From positions 1 to 24,490 of the forward strand of contig NZ_JAHHTD010000021.1 of NCBI RefSeq assembly GCF_020024835.1: a stretch of DNA of 24,490 nt, in the 5' to 3' direction. Numbering within the stretch: position 1 is the first letter of the stretch; the number at the start of each line of letters is the position of its first letter. Below are positions 1-6,372 of this stretch, piece by piece. This DNA is from Campylobacter sp. Its GTDB lineage: Bacteria; Campylobacterota; Campylobacteria; Campylobacterales; Campylobacteraceae. The notes under the pieces are model-generated. The model searched no databases and was not told where the DNA came from. It saw only the letters and a list, made by a program, of their open reading frames with translations. A program made the translations under genes and the position numbers.

Positions 1-1005
1 TTTTGTTTTATGATTGATAAAATCAAAGAATGAATTTAAGCCTGTTTGGATTTTTGTTAAAGGAGATAAATAATACGAAATAATAAAATACAACAGCGTA
101 ATACTCAAAATACTTGTGAAAATAACAACAGCAGTTTGAATATATGCTATTTTTTCACTTGAGTGATTTACAGTATCAATATATGTCATAGCACAAATTG
201 TGTAATCGTGTTCTTTATCACACATAGCCAATCTCTTGCTACCTTTTTCACTAATGTAATAAAATGGCATTTTATTAGTAGATATTTTTGAAAATTCATC
301 TGCTACGATTTTAACATTTGGACGATTGTGCGAATAATCTTTGCTTGTTGAAATGAAAGCAAATTTATTTTTATCATAAGCAAAAGAATCTCCTGGTATT
401 TGTTTTAAACTTTCTTCTAAATCTTTAGTTAAAACATCAATTGCTAAAATTCCTAAAAATTTGCCATCTTTATTTAAAGGCATAGCATAAGTAAAACAAG
501 GCAACCCAGTGGTAGCATCAATATATGAATTTGTAATAAATAAACCATTTCTATTTTTAGCTTCTATATAAAATTCCCTAGTTCTTGCATCATATCCATT
601 AGCTTTTCCATAAATTCCAAAGTTTAAATTTTGTGCATCGCTATCTGGATCGCTTACTAATAATTCTCCATCAGGTTGAGCAATATATACAGCTAAGTAA
701 TTTCCAGCATCTCTAAAGTTTCTTAACTGCATTCCAACATTTTCCATTAGTGCTTGCTGTGAGCTGAGTTTTGAGTATGGATTTCTAAGAATAGTCTCTG
801 ATAATCTTTGCAAGGAATTTGCAGTATTTTTTCTAAAATTATCTATGAGATTTTTACCAGAAATTAAACGATTTTGTTCAGATCTTATAATTTCTTCGGA
901 TAAAGATTGTTTAACAAAAATAAAAGTTATGATGCCTAGTATTACTAAGCAGATTATAGCTATTACATTTGCAATCAGCGAAACTTTCAACTTAACACTT
1001 TTCAT
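1..1005 (-). CDS. Methyl-accepting chemotaxis protein, dCache sensor (partial, 3' end missing)
   Basis: This is the N-terminal 335 codons of a transmembrane chemoreceptor; the HAMP and signalling regions lie beyond the left edge. The frame is open from ATG at 1005 to base 1, with an AAGGAA ribosome site just upstream. A first membrane segment lies at about residues 8-28, then a large periplasmic dCache domain to about 290, then a second membrane segment with SILSITLLYFIISYYLSPL. The sensor carries Y138, R143, F145, Y146, Y161, D163 and D190. Their spacing equals the amino-acid-binding dCache motif described for receptors such as PctA, except that Phe replaces Trp. The segment after the second membrane helix (TKIQTGLNSFFDFINHKTK) is, from memory, near-identical in C. 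jejuni Tlp2, Tlp3 and Tlp4. A role in taxis to amino acids is inferred; the ligand is unknown. It is transcribed divergently from thiD. Confidence 0.93.
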   Translation of the reverse strand, partial: MKSVKLKVSLIANVIAIICLVILGIITFIFVKQSLSEEIIRSEQNRLISGKNLIDNFRKNTANSLQRLSETILRNPYSKLSSQQALMENVGMQLRNFRDAGNYLAVYIAQPDGELLVSDPDSDAQNLNFGIYGKANGYDARTREFYIEAKNRNGLFITNSYIDATTGLPCFTYAMPLNKDGKFLGILAIDVLTKDLEESLKQIPGDSFAYDKNKFAFISTSKDYSHNRPNVKIVADEFSKISTNKMPFYYISEKGSKRLAMCDKEHDYTICAMTYIDTVNHSSEKIAYIQTAVVIFTSILSITLLYFIISYYLSPLTKIQTGLNSFFDFINHKTK

Positions 1006-1182
1006 TATTATTCCTTTCTTTTTGTGTTATTGAACTACTAAATATTATCTAGTCGCTATACTAACACTAAGTAGTTGAAAATAAAATTAAATAAATTATA
1101 ATTTAATTTAATAGAAGTTTAAATAGTATAAATATCTAAGAAATTACGATTAATTAGAGGTTTAGATTAATTAAATCTAAGA

Positions 1183-1188
1183 TATAAT
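1183..1188 (+). promoter_or_regulatory. Candidate sigma-70 -10 element for thiD
   Basis: TATAAT preceded by GA matches the Campylobacter vegetative -10 form (gnTAnAAT), about 33 bases before the thiD start. No good -35 box is seen, which is usual in this genus. An interrupted inverted repeat (TTAGATT, five bases, AATCTAA, 1162-1180) lies directly upstream. The rest of 1006-1220 holds only A+T-rich sequence that must also contain the divergent receptor promoter; a GATAAT on the minus strand at 1044-1049 is one weak candidate for that. Confidence 0.5.
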
Positions 1189-1220
1189 TTATCAAAGATA
1201 TAAAATATTTTGAGAGAAAA

Positions 1221-2030
1221 ATGTTACAAGCAAAAACAAGATATAAAATTCCTATTTTAAGTATTGCTGGAAGTGATTGTAGCGGTGGAGCTGGTTTGCA
1301 AGCTGATTTAAAAACTTTTAGTGCTCATAATTTATTTGGTATGAGCGTGATTACAAGCATAGTTGCTGAAAATACTACTAGGGTTATTTCTTGTTTTAAT
1401 GTATCTAAAAAGATGATAAATGAACAAATGTTAGCAATTTATGAAGACATTAAGCCAGAGGCTGTGAAAATTGGTATGCTTAGTTCAAAAGAAATTATGC
1501 AATGTGTTAAAGAAAATTTGATTTATTTTAAGTCTAAAAATATAGTGATTGATCCGGTGATGTTTGCTAAAAATGGTTATGCTTTAATGCCTTTGGAAAA
1601 TTGTCAATTTTTTAAAGATGAAATTTTATCTTTAGCTGATGTGCTAACACCTAATATACCTGAAGCTGAATTTTTGTGTGATTTTAAGATTAATGACGAA
1701 AACGATATGAAAAAAGCTGGTATTAAACTTCATAAAATTGGAGCTAAGAGTGTTTTGATTAAAGGTGGTCATAGTAAATACAATACTAATGATATTTTTT
1801 TTGATGGAGAAAAATTTAATATTTTTAAAAGTGAAAAGATTAATACTAAAAATACCCATGGAACAGGTTGTGCGTTAAGTTCAGCTATAGCATCAAATTT
1901 AGCTCTTGGTAAAGATAAGAATGAAGCTATAGCCTTAGCTAAAGAGTATATTTTTGGAGCTATTTTGAATTCTTTAGCTCTTGGTAAAGGATATGGTCCT
2001 ATAAATCATTTTTTTAAATTTGAGGAGTAA
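1221..2030 (+). CDS. thiD: Hydroxymethylpyrimidine/phosphomethylpyrimidine kinase
   Basis: ThiD phosphorylates 4-amino-5-hydroxymethyl-2-methylpyrimidine and then its monophosphate, giving the pyrimidine diphosphate used for thiamine phosphate. The 269-residue length fits the family. Visible ribokinase-fold motifs are the substrate-side SIAGSDCSGGAGLQADLKTF (14-33), IDPVMFAKNGYALM in mid-protein, TPNIPEAEF, VLIKGGHS, and the anion-hole/catalytic NTHGTGC (211-217). The ATG at 1221 has only a weak GAGA ribosome site. It is the first gene of a thiD-thiE-hemD set, with 28 bases to thiE. No TPP riboswitch is recognisable upstream, so thiamine control of this transcript is not evident. Confidence 0.95.
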   Translation: MLQAKTRYKIPILSIAGSDCSGGAGLQADLKTFSAHNLFGMSVITSIVAENTTRVISCFNVSKKMINEQMLAIYEDIKPEAVKIGMLSSKEIMQCVKENLIYFKSKNIVIDPVMFAKNGYALMPLENCQFFKDEILSLADVLTPNIPEAEFLCDFKINDENDMKKAGIKLHKIGAKSVLIKGGHSKYNTNDIFFDGEKFNIFKSEKINTKNTHGTGCALSSAIASNLALGKDKNEAIALAKEYIFGAILNSLALGKGYGPINHFFKFEE

Positions 2031-2058
2031 ATACTTATGATAGAAATCAAGGTAAGAT

Positions 2059-2673
2059 ATGAATTTATATGAGCTTTATTTGGTTGCTAGCAAAGGTAAA
2101 AAAAGCGAAAATCAATTTTTAAATATCATAAAAGCTTCTTTAGAAGCAGGGGTTAGCATTGTTCAACTTAGAGAAAAAAATATTAATACTTTAGATTTTT
2201 ATCACTTAGCATTAAAAACAAAAGCAATATGTGATGAATTTAAAACTCCTTTTTTGATTAATGATCGATTAGATATTGCTTTAGCGGTTAATGCTAGTGG
2301 CGTGCATATTGGACAAACAGATTTGCCTTTACAAAAAGCTAGAAAGCTTTTAGGCAATGAAAAAATTATAGGTTTGACTATTAATTGTAAATTTGAATTA
2401 AAAAATATTAAAGAAGCTGATTATTTAGGTGTTGGAGCTGTGTTTGATACTCCTAGTAAGCAAGATTGCATTGTGCTTGGGGTTGATAAATTAAAAGAAA
2501 TTGTAAATTTAAGTTCCTTACCGGTGGTGGCAATTGGTGGCATAAACGAAGATAATATACATATGTTAAAACATAGTGGTATTGCTGGAGTAGCTGTAAT
2601 AAGAGCGATTATGGATGCTAAAAATCCTCATAAAGCCACTTCGTTTTTAAAAAAAGCTGTTAGAAATTTGTGA
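2059..2673 (+). CDS. thiE: Thiamine-phosphate synthase
   Basis: ThiE joins the hydroxymethylpyrimidine diphosphate made by ThiD to hydroxyethylthiazole phosphate, giving thiamine phosphate and pyrophosphate. The 204-residue TIM-barrel protein shows VQLREKN (35-41), the INDR segment (67-70), the metal/pyrophosphate-side GVHIGQTDLP (81-90), LGVGAVFDTPSK, and the phosphate-binding AIGGIN near the C-terminus. An AAGG sits before the ATG. Its stop overlaps the GTG start of hemD in GTGA, so translation of the two is probably coupled. Confidence 0.95.
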   Translation: MNLYELYLVASKGKKSENQFLNIIKASLEAGVSIVQLREKNINTLDFYHLALKTKAICDEFKTPFLINDRLDIALAVNASGVHIGQTDLPLQKARKLLGNEKIIGLTINCKFELKNIKEADYLGVGAVFDTPSKQDCIVLGVDKLKEIVNLSSLPVVAIGGINEDNIHMLKHSGIAGVAVIRAIMDAKNPHKATSFLKKAVRNL

Positions 2674-3311
2674 TTATGGTATATTTTATAGGAAGAGAAA
2701 AATTTGATGGCATAGAAAATATTGTTTTAAATGAAATTAGATTTTATCAATTTAATGTCAATCTTAATGATTTTGATTGTTTGATTATTAGCTCTAAAAA
2801 TTCTCTTAAGTCTTTAATACAAAGTTCTTCTATTTTAAATTTTAATATTAGTTTATATGCAGTTGGTAGTAAAAGTGCTCAATTTGCCAAGAGTATTGGT
2901 TTTGTAAATGTAAAATATCCTAGCTGTGCTTATGGAAAAAATTTAGCTGAAGAATTTTTGTATGAGTTTAAAAATAAAAAATGTTTATATTTAAGAGCTA
3001 AAAAAATTAGTTCTTGTATTGATACTTATTTGCTAAATAATGGAATCAATTTGCACCAAGTTGTAGCTTATGAAAATATAGCTTTAAAAATAAAAGAAAA
3101 AATGGTTTTAAATCATCCAGCTGTTTTTATTTTTAGTGCTCCATCTAGTGTAAAACAATTTTTTAAATTTTATTCTTTAAAAGATGATGATAAAATTGTA
3201 GTTATTGGAGAAAGCACAGCTTCGTTATTTAAAAAAAGCAAAAATTTATATATTTGTAAAAATCAAGATTTAAATTCTTGCATTCATTTAGCTAAAAGTT
3301 TAGATATTTAA
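2670..3311 (+). CDS. hemD: Uroporphyrinogen-III synthase
   Basis: HemD closes hydroxymethylbilane to uroporphyrinogen III with inversion of ring D, a step of haem synthesis. This family diverges strongly in sequence, so the call rests on pattern: 213 residues, two Rossmann-like halves, the hinge VVAYENI, the FSAPSSVKQFF segment (counterpart of the usual F-x-S-P/A-S-x-V) and VVIGESTASLF, matching the conserved IG-x-T-A. The start is either GTG at 2670, overlapping the thiE stop, or ATG at 2676; neither has a strong ribosome site, which fits translational coupling. Co-location with thiD and thiE is, from memory, also seen in C. jejuni. Nothing in the sequence links the two pathways mechanistically. 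Confidence 0.85.
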   Translation: MIMVYFIGREKFDGIENIVLNEIRFYQFNVNLNDFDCLIISSKNSLKSLIQSSSILNFNISLYAVGSKSAQFAKSIGFVNVKYPSCAYGKNLAEEFLYEFKNKKCLYLRAKKISSCIDTYLLNNGINLHQVVAYENIALKIKEKMVLNHPAVFIFSAPSSVKQFFKFYSLKDDDKIVVIGESTASLFKKSKNLYICKNQDLNSCIHLAKSLDI

Positions 3312-3403
3312 AAATTTAATTAGAGTAATTTAAACTTTAAATTAAAAAAATCAATTAAAGTATTTTTAAATAAATTATTTAATTTTTAAGATATCTTTGT
3401 AAT

Positions 3404-3409
3404 TATAAT
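3404..3409 (+). promoter_or_regulatory. Weak sigma-70-like -10 (TATAAT)
   Basis: A TATAAT hexamer lies about 95 bases before the 3503 start codon. It could serve as a vegetative promoter in addition to the sigma-28 site, but in DNA this A+T-rich a single hexamer is thin evidence. Confidence 0.25.
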
Positions 3410-3446
3410 CTTTCATAGCTATTAAAATTATGGTATTGCTTGGATA

Positions 3447-3473
3447 TAAAATTTAATTTTTTTTATCCGATTT
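3447..3473 (+). promoter_or_regulatory. Sigma-28 (FliA) promoter
   Basis: TAAA at 3447-3450, then 15 bases, then TCCGATTT at 3466-3473. This fits the flagellar sigma-28 pattern TAAA-N15-GCCGATAA and contains CGATTT, an instance of the CGATWT -10 reported for C. jejuni. Transcription would begin near 3480, leaving a short leader with AAGGAG before the ATG at 3503. The placement also argues against the upstream in-frame TTG at 3440, which lies inside the promoter. Confidence 0.7.
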
Positions 3474-3502
3474 TCATAGGACCCACAAACAAAGGAGCAA
3501 GG

Positions 3503-4123
3503 ATGCAAATAAATTCGTATTCACGTGTGGCAATGGAGTCGCAAATTAGCAATAGGAAGGCTGATTTGAATACAAAACTTGAAGATACCAATACTAAGAG
3601 TGCAAATAGCACAAAGGATATCGATAAAGATAAACTTGATAAGCTTGCTAGTTTAAGTGGCAAGAGTATTACCGAGCTTTATACAATGAGTTTTATGCAA
3701 CAAACTTTAAATATAAGCTCAAGTAATAGTTTTTCTCAAGCTAATATCGCTAATTTAGCAAATTCAAATAATTCTTTATCGTCAATACTTTCTAGTGTGG
3801 ATTTTAAAGCTATAGGCTATGAAGGCAAAGATATACTTAGCTTAAGTAGTGAAGAAGCTAAAGAGCTTATTGGAGAAGATGGTTTTTTTGGTGTAACAAA
3901 AACTTCTCAAAGATTAGCTGACTTTGTTATTAATGGAGCTGGTGAAGACATAGATAAACTCCAAAAGGGTTTAGAAGGACTAAAATCAGGGTTTGAGCAA
4001 GCAGAAAAAATGTGGGGTGGCAAGCTTCCTGATATCAGCTATGAAACAATTGATAAAGCTATTGAAAAAGTAACTCAAAAAATTAATGGATTGGGTGGAA
4101 ATTCTTTAGATATCAATGCTTAA
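3503..4123 (+). CDS. Probable sigma-28-dependent flagellar-co-expressed protein, function unknown
   Basis: A 206-residue soluble protein without signal peptide or membrane segment. The start is the ATG at 3503, behind AAGGAG at a five-base spacing and a sigma-28 promoter. An in-frame TTG at 3440 would add 21 residues but lies within that promoter. The N-terminal 60 residues are polar and low in hydrophobics (MQINSYSRVAMES, then a Lys/Asp-rich stretch). The centre is Ser/Asn-rich and probably flexible. The C-terminal 90 residues look like a conserved compact domain with DILSLSSEEAKELIGEDGFF, TSQRLADFVINGAGED and MWGGKLPDISYETIDKAIEK. I have seen this C-terminal pattern in epsilonproteobacterial proteins, some loosely labelled hydrogenase-4 component G, but I cannot assign a function. 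The promoter suggests co-expression with late flagellar genes, as for the C. jejuni Fed proteins. Confidence 0.8.
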   Translation: MQINSYSRVAMESQISNRKADLNTKLEDTNTKSANSTKDIDKDKLDKLASLSGKSITELYTMSFMQQTLNISSSNSFSQANIANLANSNNSLSSILSSVDFKAIGYEGKDILSLSSEEAKELIGEDGFFGVTKTSQRLADFVINGAGEDIDKLQKGLEGLKSGFEQAEKMWGGKLPDISYETIDKAIEKVTQKINGLGGNSLDINA

Positions 4124-4127
4124 TTAT

Positions 4128-4149
4128 ATCTCCTAGTATGCTAGGAGAT
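4128..4149. terminator. Bidirectional hairpin between convergent genes
   Basis: A perfect nine-base-pair stem (ATCTCCTAG / CTAGGAGAT) with the four-base loop TATG. It sits five bases after the stop of the 3503 gene and its last base is the last base of the lepA stop codon. On the plus strand it is followed by TAGTCTATTTTT, a modest T-run; the minus-strand tail is poorer. It probably ends both converging transcripts. Confidence 0.7.
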
Positions 4150-5939
4150 TAGTCTATTTTTAACACGCTTAAAAATGCTTCTTGAGGTAGATGAACTTTG
4201 CCTATGGATTTCATTCTTTTTTTCCCTTCTTTTTGTTTTTCAAGCAATTTTCTTTTTCTTGTAATATCTCCACCATAACATTTTGCGGTAACATTTTTGC
4301 CCATAGATTTTACATTTTCCCTAGCAATAATTTTATTGCCAATACTTGCTTGTATAGCCACTTCAAAAAGTTGTCTAGGCACAATTTCTTTCATTGCTTT
4401 GACTAATTCTCTACCTTTACTTAAAGCTTTTTCACTTGGAACTATAATGCTTAATGCATCTACATTTTCTCCAGCTACTTTAATATCAAGTTTTACTAAA
4501 TTGCCTATTTTAAATTCTATAGGTTCATAATCAAAACTTGCATAGCCCTTGGTTAAAGATTTTAATTTGTCATAAAAATCCATTACAATTTCATTTAATG
4601 GTATATCGTATTCTAGCAATACCCTTTCGGTTGTAACATAATCCATTTTAACTTGAATACCACGTTTTCTATTTAGTAAAGTGATAAGATTTCCTAAAAA
4701 TTCACTTGGAGTAATTATTGTAGCTTTTACATAAGGTTCTTTAATATAATCTATATTGTTAATAGGAGGTAGTTCGCTTGGATTTTGAATTTTTAATATC
4801 TCTCCATCAGTTTGATACACTTCATAAGTAACAGTTGGTGCAGTAGCAATTAAATCAAGATTAAATTCTCTTTCTAATCTTTCTTTGATTACTTCCATAT
4901 GTAAAAGTCCTAAAAATCCTACTCTAAAGCCAAAGCCAAGTGCTAATGAGGTTTCAGGTTCATAAGTTATAGAGCTATCGTTTAGTTTGAGCTTATTAAG
5001 AGCATCTCTTAAATCTTCAAATTTATCTGTTTCTATAGGATATAATCCAGCAAAAACAAAAGCTTTAGCTTTTTCAAATCCTCCTATGGCTTCTTTAGCT
5101 TTATTTTTAGTAAGTGTTATGGTATCACCAACTTGCACATCAGCAACATTTTTTAATCCAAGTACTATTACTCCGACTTCACCAGAGTGCAATGCTTTAG
5201 TTTTTATAGGACTTAGAGGATGTGGATAAAATAAATCTTGAACTATATGTTTTTTATCTGTATTCATTATAAGAACTTCATCATTTTTGCAAATACAACC
5301 ATCATATACTCTTACTAAAGCCAAGGCACCAAGATAACTATCAAACCACGAATCATAAATTAAAGCTTTTGTTGCCGCAACATCATTATCTTTAGGGGCA
5401 GGTATTTTTGTGATAATAGCCTCTATAAGCTCTTTAATCCCAATTCCTGTTTTAGCACTTACACAAATAGCATTAGAACAATCAATACCTATAATATGTT
5501 CAATTTCGTGTTTTACTTTTTCAATATCAGCTGATGGTAGATCAATTTTATTGATTACTGGAATAATTTCTAAATCATTTTCTAAAGCAATATAAACATT
5601 TGCAATAGTTTGTGCTTCAACTCCTTGAGAGGCATCTACTACAAGTAAAGCTCCTTCGCAACTTGCTAAAGAGCGACTTACTTCATAAGAAAAATCAACG
5701 TGGCCTGGAGTGTCTATTAGATTGAGTATATAATTTTGATTGTTATGATTGTAGTTTAAACGCACTGATTGAGCTTTTATAGTTATACCTCTTTCTTTTT
5801 CTATATCCATAGTATCCATAACTTGCGAACTCATTTGTCTATCACTAATGGCGCCACATTCACTGATAATTCTATCAGCAAGAGTGCTTTTTCCATGATC
5901 AATGTGTGCTATGATTGAAAAATTTCTAATGTTCTTCAT
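4149..5939 (-). CDS. lepA: Elongation factor 4 (LepA) GTPase
   Basis: LepA/EF4 is a ribosome-associated translational GTPase implicated in initiation and elongation fidelity. At 596 residues it has the family's length. The G domain shows the P-loop AHIDHGKST (11-19), the switch I region ERGITIK, DTPGH (76-80), NKID (130-133) and SAKTG. Domain II follows, then EF-G-like domains and the LepA-specific C-terminal end rich in Lys and Arg. The start ATG overlaps the TGA of the upstream 142-residue gene in ATGA. It is the last gene of a ten-gene minus-strand series and ends at the hairpin shared with the convergent gene. Confidence 0.97.
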   Translation of the reverse strand: MKNIRNFSIIAHIDHGKSTLADRIISECGAISDRQMSSQVMDTMDIEKERGITIKAQSVRLNYNHNNQNYILNLIDTPGHVDFSYEVSRSLASCEGALLVVDASQGVEAQTIANVYIALENDLEIIPVINKIDLPSADIEKVKHEIEHIIGIDCSNAICVSAKTGIGIKELIEAIITKIPAPKDNDVAATKALIYDSWFDSYLGALALVRVYDGCICKNDEVLIMNTDKKHIVQDLFYPHPLSPIKTKALHSGEVGVIVLGLKNVADVQVGDTITLTKNKAKEAIGGFEKAKAFVFAGLYPIETDKFEDLRDALNKLKLNDSSITYEPETSLALGFGFRVGFLGLLHMEVIKERLEREFNLDLIATAPTVTYEVYQTDGEILKIQNPSELPPINNIDYIKEPYVKATIITPSEFLGNLITLLNRKRGIQVKMDYVTTERVLLEYDIPLNEIVMDFYDKLKSLTKGYASFDYEPIEFKIGNLVKLDIKVAGENVDALSIIVPSEKALSKGRELVKAMKEIVPRQLFEVAIQASIGNKIIARENVKSMGKNVTAKCYGGDITRKRKLLEKQKEGKKRMKSIGKVHLPQEAFLSVLKID

Positions 5940-6364
5940 TGTGATTGTCTCATTTTTCTTTTAGCTAAACCAATTTGCTCATAAGTATCAATTTCTTTTT
6001 TCAAAGAATTGTATCTCTTTTTTAATTCATTATTTAAAAATGAAATATTTTTTGGTGTTGCATTGTTATTAGCTGAAATTGCACTAATAAAATCAAGTTT
6101 TCTTTTTGTAGCTTTATTTTTTAAATTAGTATTTAATTTTTGCGAATTTAAAAATTGTAAAATCAACTGATGTATGGTTTCAGAATTTTTAGCAGAATTT
6201 GCTTTTGAGATAAAGTCTTCTATATCATTAATAGCTAGATTAGATTTGAGTTCTTGTTGTTTTAAATTTTTATTATTACGATTAAAAAATATTACAGCAA
6301 CTACTCCCAAGGCAATAGCAAATACTAAAATTAAAATTAAAATAATTAAAAAAGAAGCACCCAT
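5936..6364 (-). CDS. Small single-span membrane protein, unknown
   Basis: A 142-residue protein with one strong N-terminal membrane segment (about residues 4-27, LIILILILVFAIALGVVAVI) followed by a Lys/Asn-rich, largely helical cytoplasmic part that could form a coiled coil (LNNELKKRYNSLKKEIDTYE near the end). I recognise no domain. It starts eight bases after the ccsBA stop and overlaps the lepA start by four bases, so it is translated as part of that series. From memory C. jejuni has a comparable small membrane-protein gene beside its ccsBA. A role in cytochrome maturation or translation cannot be read from the sequence. Confidence 0.82.
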   Translation of the reverse strand: MGASFLIILILILVFAIALGVVAVIFFNRNNKNLKQQELKSNLAINDIEDFISKANSAKNSETIHQLILQFLNSQKLNTNLKNKATKRKLDFISAISANNNATPKNISFLNNELKKRYNSLKKEIDTYEQIGLAKRKMRQSQ

Positions 6365-6372
6365 TTACACCC

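Noticed and set aside
1006..1220. TPP riboswitch upstream of thiD
   Set aside because: No CTGAGA-type core or paired helices can be found; the region is featureless A+T-rich DNA apart from the inverted repeat at 1162-1180.
3326..3344. TAATTTAAA-C-TTTAAATTA hairpin as a terminator for hemD
   Set aside because: The stem is entirely A-T with a one-base centre and is followed by an A-run, not a T-run, on the plus strand.
3440..3502. TTG start giving a 227-residue version of the sigma-28-dependent protein
   Set aside because: The extension runs through the promoter and lacks a ribosome site, whereas ATG 3503 has AAGGAG at the right distance.
4191..5595. Plus-strand open frames of 61-80 codons opposite lepA, and similar ones opposite other genes
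   Set aside because: They are reverse-frame shadows of strongly conserved genes, without ribosome sites or recognisable content.
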